In this document: positions 53,643-63,300 of the stretch, in pieces
Layout of the letters: the number at the start of each line of letters is the position of its first letter
Position numbering within the stretch: position 1 is the stretch's first letter
Assembly (NCBI RefSeq): GCF_002970975.1
Contig: NZ_PNFA01000006.1
Span: forward strand, 1-64,000
DNA: 64,000 bases
Origin: Microbacterium halophytorum
Lineage (GTDB): Bacteria; Actinomycetota; Actinomycetes; Actinomycetales; Microbacteriaceae
Direction of reading: 5' to 3'
Notes under the pieces: model-generated
Told to the model about the DNA's origin: nothing
The model's database searches: none
The model's input: the letters and a program-made list of their open reading frames with translations, nothing else
Position numbers and translations under genes: made by a program

Positions 53643-54106
53643 CCTCGGCGACAGCCCGGATGGAGCCGAGCGCGCCGCCCGCCAGGGCCGTGCTCATCCG
53701 GCACCGGACGATCTGAGGTGTGACGACTCGCGAAGACGCGTTCGGCCGTCCGTTTCGTCGTGCTCGCGTCAGCCACAGCGACGGTGACGGGCCCGTCACG
53801 GGCGCGAGCTCCAGCCAATCGAGACGCTGGAACGACGCCGGTCCAGGTGTCATGACCCCTAGGGCACGTTGCTAAACCTGGCACCTACCGCGCTTGCCGT
53901 TGCGCGCCGTCTCGCGGCGTCCTCGTCGGTCGACGATGCGGAGCATCGCTTCCCTCATCGTCCTGGCGATACGACGCACATCGACCAGGGCCCACGCCTC
54001 CCGCGAGGCTCCGCGCGATGCGAAGCAGCGCGTGGAGGGGGCGGTGGGGACTCGCTACGGCACCGGGTAGAGCCAACGCACCCTAGCGGTGCGAGGAGAG
54101 CCGTCC
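53643..54106. other. Intergenic region with palindromes and a dispersed repeat
   Basis: No confident gene in 464 bases. A perfect 16-base palindrome, GTGACGGGCCCGTCAC (53784-53799), sits inside a wider inverted repeat (GCTCGCG ... CGCGAGC). On the minus strand 53620-53853 encodes 77 residues opening MTPGPASFQRLDWLELAPV, with a natural-looking composition. I cannot assign it; it may be a gene remnant. The right part holds the second copy of the repeat also seen near 20.9 kb. Confidence 0.4.
53947..54045. repeat. Dispersed repeat, copy 2
   Basis: GAGGCTCCGCGCGATGCGAA at 54005-54024, followed by GCAGC and CGTGGA, matches the copy near 20.95 kb. Weaker similarity (a GC-TTCCC...GCGA...CGCAC...GGG...CACGCC pattern) extends ~60 bases upstream in both. 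Both copies have the same orientation. Confidence 0.6.
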
Positions 54107-56881
54107 TCAGGCGCCCAGGTCCGCGATCGCGCGGCCGACGGCCTCGCTGAGCTCGGGCTCGGCGTCGGCGTCGAGGCGATCGGCGAGCGCGCGGAAGGCG
54201 TCGAGCGCCTCGCCCGCGCGATCCGACGCGGCGAGCCCGGATGCCCGGTAGAACAGCGCGAGAACGGTGAAGTGGGCGAGCCCCTTCGCCTCCGCGCTCT
54301 CGGATGCCGCCCGCAGCGCGGCGGCGCCGTCGTCCGTGCGACCCAGCGCGAGGAGGGCGCGGCCGAGGGAGATGCGTGCGTCGGCGGCGCGCTCGGCGAG
54401 GTCGGCGGCCTCGGCCGTAGCGATCGCCTCTTCGAGTGCCGCGAGACCCTGTGCGTCGCCGCCGAGGCTCGCGATCCACCCCGCGACCTGCAGGCCGCGC
54501 GCCACGAGGGCCGGAACGCCCGAGCGGCGCGCCAGCTCGACGGCGTGCTCCGCGGCGGCCGGCGCATCCTCGTCCCCGACCTCGTGCAGGAGGTCGGCGA
54601 GGTCGAGCGAGGCCGCGGCCGCGTACCCCCACAGCTCGGCTCCCTCCGCGATGCGGGCAGCCCATCCCCACACCCGGTAGGCGAGGCCGTACTCGCCGCA
54701 GCGCTTGGCGGCCTCGCCCAGGCCGCTCGCGACCTTGGCCAGGACGGCGGTCTCCTGATCGTCGGACTCGCGCAGCTCGTCGAGGACGAGCTGGAAGTTC
54801 TCGAGCGCCTCCTGCGGCTGCCCCGCGCCCAGCTGCAGAGACGCGAGCGTGTGGCGGTGGCCGGGGAACGCCATCCCGACCCTGTCGAGCGTGCGCACGC
54901 CGAAGGCGGCGCGAGCCGAGGCCTCGCGGGGCCTGTCGAGGTCATCGTAGATCTGCGCCGCGAGCATCGCCGCGTTGCCGATCAGCTGCGGGTCCTCCGT
55001 GCGTACGGCGTCCGCGATCAGCGCCTCTGCCGCCTCCGCCGCCTCGGCGAAGCGCGCCTTGCTCGCGAGCGACACCGTCAGGATCCGGCGGGCGAGGGGC
55101 AGTTCGAGCGCCTCCGCCCGCGGGTCGGCCACCGCCGCTGCCGCGATCTCGGCGGCCTCCTCGAACAGCTCGGCCCTCGTCAGGGTCGAAAGGTGCGTGT
55201 CGAGCACCGAGTGCCACAGCAGGTCGGGGTCCTCGTCCGGCAGCACCAGGGCGGCCTCCCGCGCCTCCGCCAGGGCGAGCTCCGCGTCGGCGTCGCCCGA
55301 GCCCGGATGCTCGACCAGCAGCGAGGCGTGCGTGATCAGCAGGTCGGCCAGGACGGAGGCATCGCCGCCGGCGGTGCGGGCCCTGTCGATCTCCTCGGCG
55401 ATGCGGTCGGCGTCGGAGCGTTCTGCGCAACCCATCAGGAGGAGCCCGAGGCGCGATTCGACCTCGGCGTGCTCCGTGCGCCCCGCCGCCGCGAGCGCCG
55501 CGACGCGCTCCCTGTGGGCCGCGGCGGCGCGCTCGTCGTCCCCCTCTGCCAGCGCCGCCCACACGCGCACGGCGTGCAGCAGCGGGGCCTCGTCCCGCCC
55601 GGCCGTCTCGAGCCCGCGCTCGGCGGCGGTGCGCGCCCGCTCGGGGGCGCTGCCCGACAGGAACCGGCGCGCCTCGCGCACCCACCCGGCGGCGTCGACC
55701 GGTTCCGGATGCGCGGGGGCGGCGGGCGCGAAGGCCTCAGCCGTCGAGAACGGCACGTCGTACCGCTCCTCGCGCAGCGCCCGTGCGGCGCCGATGCGAC
55801 CGAGGTAGTGATCGTTGCGGTTCCGAGCATCGAGCGCGCGGGCCAGGCGCTCGGCCGCCGCCCAGGCTTGCTCGCCGAACTCGGCGATCGTGTAGTCGCG
55901 GGGCTCCGCGCCGAAGAGCCGCGCCGCGTTCTCGCTGCGTGAGCCGCGCAGCGTGCGGTCCCCGAGACCCGCGTCGACCGCGGCGTCGAGGAGGACCGCG
56001 ATGGAGCGCAGCACCGTCATGTGGTGCTGGTCGCTGATCTGATCGACGACGAAGCCGGGGAGGTGCCGCTCGAGCAGGTCGATGCCGCGTTCGACGTTGC
56101 CCGTGACGGCGAGGAACTCGAAATGGAAGCGGACCATCGAGATCGCGTCGGGGTTCGTGCGGGCGACGCGATAGCTGCGCGCGTGCACCGCCATCGCTTC
56201 GTCTGCGCGCCCCGCCCGCAGCAGGGCGAGGAGGATCTGGGAATCGGCGTACTCCGGCTCCTCCCCGCACGAGAGGTCCTGCGCGTGGATGTCCTCCCAG
56301 AGCCGGATCGCCGTCGCCTCGTCGCCGAGCAGCGCGGCGAACCCCGCGTCGGTCGAGCGCACGCAGGCCTCGCAGTGCGAGTAGTCGTCGCGAGGGGTCA
56401 GGTCGCGCTCCTGGGCATACCGCGCCGCGGCGTCGAGGTCGCCGAGGTCGAGCGCCACGTCGCGCCGCGCCTGCAGCACGCCGTTGCGGCTCAGCCCGGC
56501 CTCGAGGAAGCGGCGCTCCATGTCGTCGAGCACGGCGTCGACGCGCGCCGCGGGGAAGCGGCTGTTGCCCGCGAGCAGGCCCGCGATCCACTTGTGCTGG
56601 AACAGGAGGTCGGGCGAGTCCTCGCCGGTCGCGATCGGGAACCGCGCGGGGTCGGAGTCGTGCTTCGCCACGCACCACGCGAACGACGTCAGCATCGCGT
56701 CCGCGTCGTTCACCCAGTGCGCGATGTCGGTCATCAGCATCCGGGCGCGGTACGACACCTCGTCGGCGCCCGCCTCGTCCGCGAGCCGGATGGCCCGGTT
56801 CAGCTGCTGTCTCGGGTCGTCGCCGAACGCCCCCTGTTCGACCTGCTCGAGAATGTGCTCCGCCTCGATCGCCGTGCTCAC
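54107..56881 (-). CDS. Large TPR-type helical-repeat protein paired with the Hsp90-family gene
   Basis: 924 aa from the GTG at 56881, which overlaps the Hsp90-family stop (GTGA). It is almost entirely helical with TPR-like units, for example LDLGDLDAAARYAQERD, LALLRAGRADEAMAVHARSYRVA, LQLGAGQPQEALENFQLVLDELRE and ISLGRALLALGRTDDGAAALRAASESAEAKG. A Cys/His cluster (DDYSHCEACVRSTD) is near residue 168. There are no membrane helices or signal peptide. Overlap with the Hsp90 gene suggests equimolar synthesis and physical association, as a co-chaperone or client adaptor. The pairing is seen; the function is inference. Confidence 0.75.
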   Translation of the reverse strand: MSTAIEAEHILEQVEQGAFGDDPRQQLNRAIRLADEAGADEVSYRARMLMTDIAHWVNDADAMLTSFAWCVAKHDSDPARFPIATGEDSPDLLFQHKWIAGLLAGNSRFPAARVDAVLDDMERRFLEAGLSRNGVLQARRDVALDLGDLDAAARYAQERDLTPRDDYSHCEACVRSTDAGFAALLGDEATAIRLWEDIHAQDLSCGEEPEYADSQILLALLRAGRADEAMAVHARSYRVARTNPDAISMVRFHFEFLAVTGNVERGIDLLERHLPGFVVDQISDQHHMTVLRSIAVLLDAAVDAGLGDRTLRGSRSENAARLFGAEPRDYTIAEFGEQAWAAAERLARALDARNRNDHYLGRIGAARALREERYDVPFSTAEAFAPAAPAHPEPVDAAGWVREARRFLSGSAPERARTAAERGLETAGRDEAPLLHAVRVWAALAEGDDERAAAAHRERVAALAAAGRTEHAEVESRLGLLLMGCAERSDADRIAEEIDRARTAGGDASVLADLLITHASLLVEHPGSGDADAELALAEAREAALVLPDEDPDLLWHSVLDTHLSTLTRAELFEEAAEIAAAAVADPRAEALELPLARRILTVSLASKARFAEAAEAAEALIADAVRTEDPQLIGNAAMLAAQIYDDLDRPREASARAAFGVRTLDRVGMAFPGHRHTLASLQLGAGQPQEALENFQLVLDELRESDDQETAVLAKVASGLGEAAKRCGEYGLAYRVWGWAARIAEGAELWGYAAAASLDLADLLHEVGDEDAPAAAEHAVELARRSGVPALVARGLQVAGWIASLGGDAQGLAALEEAIATAEAADLAERAADARISLGRALLALGRTDDGAAALRAASESAEAKGLAHFTVLALFYRASGLAASDRAGEALDAFRALADRLDADAEPELSEAVGRAIADLGA

Positions 56882-58752
56882 GCGTCCTGCGCTCCTTCGT
56901 TCGTGATGTCGATTCCGTCCCAGCCGTCCGTGACGCCCGCGCTGAGCGCGATCATGTCGCCGAGGGCGCCCGTGAGCATGTCGCGGTCGGCCGGGGTCAG
57001 CGGCCGGTGCGATGCCAGCAGCGACTGAACGTAGAGAAGCTTGATCGTGCGGTCGAACACCACCTCGTCCGTGACCTGCGCCACCTGCCTCACGAGCGGG
57101 CTCGACCAGTTCAGGCACAGCTCGATGCCGAGCCCGCGGCGCTCGCCCTGCCGACGCTCGTCGAGGATCGCACCGATGTCGCCGAGCACATCGCCCCACA
57201 GCGACCCCGACGCCTGGTCCTTCGCCTGCTCGATCTCCTGCCGGCGCATCGACTCGGGGTCGGCCACGCACAGCCCCGGTACGCTCGCGGGTTCGAACGC
57301 GCGCACGCCCACCTCGGTCCTCGCGTCGGCGAGAGCGGCGGCCGCCCGCCGGGCGAGCGCCCGCGCCGCGTCGGCGTCGTCGGCGGGAGGAGGCGAGAGC
57401 TCGGCGAAGACGTCGCCCACCCGCACGCGGCTCACGCGCGCGCCGGTGAGGGACGGCAACCGGCGCAGCAGCTCGGCGTCGTAGGAGTAGCCGGCGTTGA
57501 CCACGGGGGCGTCGGCGCCCGCGACGGCGGCCACCTGCCGGAACTCGTCGACCGTCTCGACGTAGCGGATCTCGGCGCCCGACTCGGCCAGCTCGGTCAC
57601 GGTCCGCGTGCCGGAGGAAGTCTCGAGCGTCAGCCACGGCAGCACGGCCCTGGCGAGCTCGTCGTCGTGCACGGCCATCGCCTTCAGCGCCATCGCGTGC
57701 ACGGAGAGGAACTCCTGGAACCGCCACGGCTCGTTCTCGGAGAGCCGCACGATCCAGTCGCGCAGCGCACCGCCGAGGCGCTCGCGGGTGACCTCGAGGG
57801 CGGTGTCGTCGACGAACGCCTCGCGCGAGGCCGTCGGCGTGAGGTGCTCCGTGTTGATCACGGCGCGCACGAAGAACGCCCACGGCGGCAGCAGCGTGTC
57901 GAGCTGCTCGGAGACCAGCATGCGCCCGAGGTGCACCGTGCTCGGCTGGCGCATGCCGGGCGGGGCGGGGAACGGCAGGACGAAGGCGACGCCGGACGTC
58001 CCGGTCTCGGGCACCGACAGCGGGATCACGTCGAGAGGGGCGCGCCCGAGCAGCTCCTCGCCGAGCGCGTCGAGCGCCGGCCTGTCGGCGTCCCGGTCGA
58101 GGAAGGCGGGCTCGCGCGTGATCGTGTCGCGGCCGCCGCGGGCGTCGGCGACGGCGACGCGCACCGGCAGGTATCCGCCGAAGCGTGCGGCGAGGCCCGT
58201 CACGCGCGCTCGCTCCAACAGCGCCCGCTCGTCGGGGCGCGGCTCGAGCACCACCTCGGTGCCGATCGGCAGCGACGCGGTCTCGGCGCCGTCGAGCTCG
58301 CGCACCCGGAACTCGCCCGTCGCGTCGCCCACCCACTCGATCGCGGGCGCCCCGGATGCCGAGCGGCTGATCACGGTGATGCGATCGGAGACCATGAAAC
58401 AGCTGAGCAGGCCGATGCCGAACTGCCCGAGGAAGCTCTCCCGCCGCACCTGCAGAAGCTCATCGCGCTTCGAGGATCGGCCGACCGTCGAGAGCAGGTC
58501 GGCCGCCTCGGCGGCGGTCAGGCCCACCCCGTTGTCGCGGAATCGGAACGGCTCGCCGCCTTCCGCCGGGGTGATCTCGATCAGCCCGGCGGGGGCATCC
58601 GGATCGCGCTCGCCGCGGGCGCGGATCGCGTCCCTTCCGTTCTGGAGGAGCTCGCGCAGGAAGACCTGGGGACTGGAGTAGATGTGGCGGCCGAGGAGAT
58701 CGACGACGCTGCGCAGATCGACCTGGAACGGGCGGGTGGTAGACGAGCTCAC
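56878..58752 (-). CDS. Hsp90-family chaperone-like protein (divergent HtpG)
   Basis: 624 aa, the length of HtpG. The GHKL ATPase domain is complete: FLRELLQNGRDAI (E34, N38 and D41), RFRDNGVGL, STVGRSSKRDE and SFLGQFGIGLLSCF. A middle domain and a C-terminal dimerisation-like region (IELCLNWSSPLVRQVAQVTDEVVFDRTIKLLYVQSLLASHRPLT) follow. Overall it is clearly diverged from canonical HtpG, including an altered middle-domain catalytic region. Its stop overlaps a 924-aa TPR gene. Canonical bacterial Hsp90 has no TPR partner, so this looks like a distinct actinobacterial chaperone pair. Confidence 0.85.
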   Translation of the reverse strand: MSSSTTRPFQVDLRSVVDLLGRHIYSSPQVFLRELLQNGRDAIRARGERDPDAPAGLIEITPAEGGEPFRFRDNGVGLTAAEAADLLSTVGRSSKRDELLQVRRESFLGQFGIGLLSCFMVSDRITVISRSASGAPAIEWVGDATGEFRVRELDGAETASLPIGTEVVLEPRPDERALLERARVTGLAARFGGYLPVRVAVADARGGRDTITREPAFLDRDADRPALDALGEELLGRAPLDVIPLSVPETGTSGVAFVLPFPAPPGMRQPSTVHLGRMLVSEQLDTLLPPWAFFVRAVINTEHLTPTASREAFVDDTALEVTRERLGGALRDWIVRLSENEPWRFQEFLSVHAMALKAMAVHDDELARAVLPWLTLETSSGTRTVTELAESGAEIRYVETVDEFRQVAAVAGADAPVVNAGYSYDAELLRRLPSLTGARVSRVRVGDVFAELSPPPADDADAARALARRAAAALADARTEVGVRAFEPASVPGLCVADPESMRRQEIEQAKDQASGSLWGDVLGDIGAILDERRQGERRGLGIELCLNWSSPLVRQVAQVTDEVVFDRTIKLLYVQSLLASHRPLTPADRDMLTGALGDMIALSAGVTDGWDGIDITNEGAQDA

Positions 58753-58815
58753 CCGACTAACCTATGCGCGGCGCCGGCGCCCCGGTCACAGATCCGGGGC
58801 GGCACCCGGCTCCGC

Positions 58816-59331
58816 TCATTCCTCGCGCAGCGAATCGGCGGCCTGCACGAGGCCGTCGAGGCGGTAGCCGAGCCAGTCGAGCACGCTGAAGCGGGGGTCG
58901 TCCGGGTCGTGGTCGCCCTCGGTCGTCACGCCGAGGCGGCTCGCGATCACGAGGCGCAGCGCCGTGAGCGTGCGCAGCCACGGGTCGATCGCCTCCTCGG
59001 CGACGGCGATGTCCACGGGGCCGAAGTCGGGGTCGCCCTCGGGGGAGTCGTCGCCGGAGGCCTCGGGCTGCTCGGCCAGTACTCCGTCGAGCGCCTTCCT
59101 CACGATCTGGGCTTCGCGAGCGCGCCGATGCAGCAGGTCGGCGCGCGTGAGCGAGCGGAACTCACCGGCGGCCTCGGGGTCGTCCGGGTACACGTCGGGG
59201 GTCAGCCGCTCCACGGCGGGGTCGTCCTCCGCCGGCGTGCCCGTGACGAGGTCGCCGAACTGCCCGACCAGGTCGCGCAGGTGGTCGGCCTCGATGCGGG
59301 TCAGCGTGAGCATCAGCATCCGGTCGGTCAT
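58816..59331 (-). CDS. DUF2017 protein
   Basis: 171 aa from the ATG at 59331, which overlaps the clpS stop (ATGA). LTLTRIEADHLRDLVGQFGDLV, DPAVERLTPDVYPDDPEAAGEFRSLTRADLL and the C-terminal WLRTLTALRLVIASRLGV are the conserved DUF2017 regions. The family follows clpS across Actinobacteria and has no known activity; a link to ClpS/ClpCP proteolysis is suggested only by position. Starts further upstream would translate antisense to clpS in another frame. Confidence 0.85.
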   Translation of the reverse strand: MTDRMLMLTLTRIEADHLRDLVGQFGDLVTGTPAEDDPAVERLTPDVYPDDPEAAGEFRSLTRADLLHRRAREAQIVRKALDGVLAEQPEASGDDSPEGDPDFGPVDIAVAEEAIDPWLRTLTALRLVIASRLGVTTEGDHDPDDPRFSVLDWLGYRLDGLVQAADSLREE

Positions 59332-59618
59332 GCGTTCGCCTTCCTGACCGTGGCCCACAGGCCGTAGTCGTGCATCGCCTGTGCGTGCATCTCCATCTGC
59401 TCCCTGGCACCCTCGGCGACGACCGCGTGGCCCTCGTGGTGCACCGCGAGCATGAGCTGCGTCGCGCGGTCCTGCCCGAAGCCGAAGTACTCGCGGAACA
59501 CGCGCACGACGTAGCTCATCAGGTTCACGGGGTCGTCCCACACGACCGTCTGCCACGGCACATCCGGCGCGGCGCGCAGGTCGACGGACTCGTCGACGTC
59601 GGGCAGCGCGGTGCTCAC
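59328..59618 (-). CDS. clpS: ClpS adaptor protein (N-end rule)
   Basis: 96 aa. The ClpS core is clear: WQTVVWDDPVNLMSYVVRVFREYFGF, followed by AVHHEGHAVVAEGAREQMEMHAQAMHDYGL. The DDPVN stretch and the following hydrophobic residues form the pocket for destabilising N-terminal residues. ClpS hands such substrates to ClpC/ClpA. The GTG at 59618 overlaps the stop of the metallopeptidase gene (GTGA), giving a three-gene coupled operon. Confidence 0.95.
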   Translation of the reverse strand: MSTALPDVDESVDLRAAPDVPWQTVVWDDPVNLMSYVVRVFREYFGFGQDRATQLMLAVHHEGHAVVAEGAREQMEMHAQAMHDYGLWATVRKANA

Positions 59619-59995
59619 GCCCACCCCAACTCGTGCAGGCGCGCGTCGTCGATGCCGTAGAAGTGGCCGATCTCGTGCACGAGGGTCGTGTGCACCTCGT
59701 CGCGCAGTTCTTCCTCGGTCGCGCACTGGGCCAGGTGCGGCTCGCGGTAGACCATGATGCGGTCGGGCAGGTCGCCCATGCCGTAGCGGTCGCGCTCCGT
59801 CAGCGCCAGGCCGTCGTACAGCCCCAGCAGGTCGAGGCTGCCGTCCTCCGGGCGGTCCTCGACGACGAAGATGACGTTGTCGAGCCCGTCGACCATGTCA
59901 TCCGGGAGCCGATCGAGCTCGTCGACGACGAGCCGCTCGAACGCTTCGGCGTCCATCTGCATGGCGGCGTCGCCGGCTGCGGCACGGTCGGTCAT
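59615..59995 (-). CDS. Zincin-like metallopeptidase (PF06262 type)
   Basis: 126 aa from the ATG at 59995, preceded by GAGGAG. The zinc motif HEIGHFYGIDD (H107, E108 and H111) lies near the C terminus, and FERLVVDELDRLPDDMVDGLDNVIFVVEDRP and GLYDGLALTERDRYG match this small single-domain family. No signal peptide, so cytoplasmic. The natural substrate is unknown. First gene of the coupled metallopeptidase-clpS-DUF2017 operon, with TAGACT (minus strand 60027-60032) as -10 about 31 bases upstream. Confidence 0.85.
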   Translation of the reverse strand: MTDRAAAGDAAMQMDAEAFERLVVDELDRLPDDMVDGLDNVIFVVEDRPEDGSLDLLGLYDGLALTERDRYGMGDLPDRIMVYREPHLAQCATEEELRDEVHTTLVHEIGHFYGIDDARLHELGWA

Positions 59996-60026
59996 GCAGC
60001 TCCTCGGGTCGTCGGGGTGTCCGCCC

Positions 60027-60032
60027 AGTCTA
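60027..60032 (-). promoter_or_regulatory. -10 element of the metallopeptidase-clpS operon
   Basis: TAGACT on the minus strand, about 31 bases upstream of an ATG that also has a GAGGAG ribosome binding site. Unlike the leaderless cases, this message would carry a short leader. Confidence 0.5.
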
Positions 60033-60309
60033 CGAATCCCGGCGCGTGCCCAGGGCGGGCTCGCTCGAAGTTCTCGCACGGCCGAGTGGCGATGGACGCG
60101 GACGCGTGCGCTGGTCGGGGAGGCCCAGGTTAACCGGAGGTGAACGACGCATGCACAGCGGCGCGGCGGGGTGTGCGCCGGTATGCCGCCGGTCTACGCT
60201 GATCGCGGTCCTCGGCGGCGGTGCGGGGTTCGGCGTGCCGGCGCTCCGCTGCGGCGGAGGTGGTGCCGTCGCGGGGACGGACGACTCAGCACGAGAAGAG
60301 AGCGAACGC
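60033..60309. other. Region upstream of the Pls/PosA-type gene
   Basis: No separate gene is assigned. An ATG at 60151 with a strong GGAGG about ten bases before it is in frame with the downstream synthetase and has no intervening stop. It would add 53 residues (MHSGAAGCAPVCRRSTL...) rich in Gly and Arg. Relatives start at the position corresponding to the GTG at 60310. The ATG may be the true start or a leader peptide fused in frame; this cannot be settled from sequence alone. Confidence 0.4.
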
Positions 60310-63300
60310 GTGATCCCGACCGATTCGCCCACCGCCCACCGCGACCTCCAGCTGCCGCTCGCCGGAGGCCTGCGAGCCCCTGCGCCCCGCACGCTCGTCG
60401 AGGTACTGCGTGCGACGGCGGCCGCGCATCCGGAAGCGAGCGCCCTCGATGACGGCTCCGGCGCACTCAGCTACGCCGAGCTGCTCGAGGCCGTCGACGC
60501 GAAGGCCGCCGAGCTGCGCCGCGAGGGCGTGACCCGCGGCGACAAGGTGGGCGTGCGCGTCGCGAGCGGCTCGCGCGATCTCTACATCGCGATCCTCGGC
60601 ATCGTCTTCGCGGGCGCCGCGTACGTGCCGGTCGATGCCGACGACACCGACGAGCGCGCCCGGCTGGTGTTCGGCGAGGCGGCGGTGGCCGGCATCATCG
60701 GCGACGGCGGGTTCGTGCCGACCGCTCGGCGGGCCCCGGAGGAGCCGGTCGCTCCCCGCGCGGAGGCGGTCGCAGGAGAAGGCGCCGCGCTGACGGCGAG
60801 CGCCGGCCCGGATGGCGCTGGCACGCCGAGTCTCACGGTCGCGGATGAGTCAGCAACCGTCGCGCCGACTGCGGGCGATAGCCCGGATGGCGTCAGCGCG
60901 CCGAATGACACGGCCGCAGGTGAGCCGGAAACCGCCGCTGCAGCCCCAGGCCCCCCTGCCGTTTCCGTAGCTGCCCCCGATCGCGACGACGCGGGCGACC
61001 CCGCCCTCGACGACGCGGGCGACCCCGCCCTCGACGACGCGGGCGACCCCGCCCTCGACGACGACGCGTGGGTGATCTTCACATCGGGCTCGACGGGCGT
61101 GCCCAAGGGCGTGGCCGTCTCGCACCGATCGGCCGCGGCGTTCGCCGACGCCGAGGCGAACTGGTTCCTGCGCGACGCGGCGCTCGGCCCCGGCGACAGG
61201 GTGCTCGCCGGCCTCTCCGTCGCGTTCGACGCCTCGTGCGAGGAGATGTGGCTCGCGTGGCGCAGTGGCGCGTGCCTCGTGCCCGCGCCGCGCTCGCTCG
61301 TCCGCTCGGGCGAGGACCTCTCCGGATGGCTCGTCCGCCAGAACATCACGGTGGTCTCGACGGTGCCGACGCTCGCCGCGATGTGGCCGGCCGAGGCGAT
61401 CGAGAACGTGCGCCTGCTGATCTTCGGCGGCGAGGCCTGCCCTCCCGAGCTGGTGGCGCGTCTCGTCGACGAGGGGCGCGAGGTCTGGAACACCTACGGC
61501 CCGACGGAGGCGACCGTCGTCGCGTGCGGCTGCCCGCTCGACGGGGAGAGCCCCGTGAGCATCGGCCTGCCGCTCGACGGCTGGGACCTCGCGGTCGTCG
61601 ACACGGACGGCAACAGGGTCTCCGAGGGCGAGACGGGCGAGCTCATCATCGGCGGCGTCGGCCTCGCGCGCTACCTCGACCCCGCCAAGGACGCCGAGAA
61701 GTACGCGCCCATGCCGTCGCTCGGCTGGGACCGCGCATACCGCTCGGGCGACCTCGTCCGCTACGAACCCTCCGGCCTGATGTTCGTCGGCCGCGCCGAC
61801 GATCAGGTCAAAGTCGGCGGGCGGCGCATCGAGCTGGGCGAGGTCGAGAACGCGCTGCAGGATCTGCCGGGCGTGACCGCCGCGGCGGCGGCCGTGCGCA
61901 AGAGCGAGGCCGGCGTCCCGGTCCTCGTCGGCTACCTCGTCGTCGAGGGGGAGGAGCCGCTCGACCGCGCGGCGGCCAGGGACGCGCTGGGCGACCGCCT
62001 CGCCGCCGGCGTGATGCCGCTGCTCGCCGTCGTCGACGAGCTCCCCGTCCGCACGTCCGGCAAGGTCGACCGCGCGGCGCTGCCCTGGCCTCTGCCGGAG
62101 GTCGAGGGCACCGAGATCGCGGGACTGACGCACACGGAGGAATGGCTCGTCGCGCAGTGGCAGGCCGTCCTGGGCGTGCCCGTTCCCGACACGCGCGCCG
62201 ACTTCTTCGACCTCGGCGGAGGGTCGCTCTCGGCGGCGCAGCTGGTCTCGCGGGTGCGACAGCGGGTGCCCGAATTCACGGTCGCCGACATCTACGACAT
62301 GCCGAAGCTGAAGCAGATGGCCAAGGCGCTCACCGCGACCGACGACGCATCCGGTGCCGACGGCTTCCATCAGTCGGCGCCGACGCGCCGGCGCACGCAG
62401 TGGGCGCAGGTGCTCGTCGGGCTGCCGCTGTTCATCACGAGCGGCCTGCGCTGGCTCACTTACGCCCTCACGGTCACGACGCTGCTGAACCTGACGACGG
62501 GCTTCGAGGCGCTTCCGACGGCGCCGTGGTGGGCGATCATCGTGTGCCTCGTGCTGTTCGCGACGCCGTTCGGCCGGATGGGCATCTCGGCGCTGGCGGC
62601 ACGGCTGCTGCTGGCGGGCGTGCAGCCGGGCGATTACCCGCGCGGCGGCCGCGTGCACATGCGGCTGTGGCTCGCCGAGCAGTTCGCGGTGCAGATCGAG
62701 GCCGTCGGCCTCGCCGGTGCGCCGTGGATGACCCTCTATGCCCGCGCGCTCGGCGCCGACATCGGCAGGAACGTGAGCCTGCACACCCTGCCGCCCATCA
62801 CCGGAATGCTCACGATCGGCAAGGGCTCAGCGATCGAGCCCGAGGTCGACCTGACGGGCTACTGGATCGACGGCGACCTGCTGCGCCTCGGCGAGGTGCG
62901 CATCGGCGAGCGGGCCTCGATCGGCGCGAGGAGCACGCTCGCCCCCGGCACGCGCATCGACGACGGCGCCGAGATCGCGCCGGGAGCGGCCGTGTTCGGC
63001 CGCGTGAAGGCCGGTCAGACCTGGGCGGGGTCGCCCGCCGTCCGCGTCGGCGGCGACTCGTCGGCGGACTGGCCGAAGGGCTCAGCGCCGCGCTCGCGAA
63101 CGTGGCAGACGATCTACGGAGTCACGTCGGCCCTGCTCGCGCTGCTGCCGATCTGCGCCTTCCTCGCCGGAGCGGCGCTCGTGGCGGCCGGCATCCGGGG
63201 CTCCGACACGCTCGGCGAGGCCTGGCTCGTCGCGCTGATCTGGCTGTTCCCCGCCGTGCTCGTGGTCGGAGTCGTCTACGCGGGCGCCGTCGTCGTGATC

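Noticed and set aside
56882..58336. 5' part of the 1409-codon minus-strand frame over the Hsp90-family gene
   Set aside because: It is a second frame of the Hsp90 coding region with Arg/Ala/Gly-rich translation. The natural TPR protein begins at the GTG at 56881, which overlaps the Hsp90 stop.
60850..62784. 644-codon minus-strand frame over the Pls/PosA-type gene
   Set aside because: Antisense of a clear adenylation-carrier protein; no ribosome binding site and no recognisable domain.
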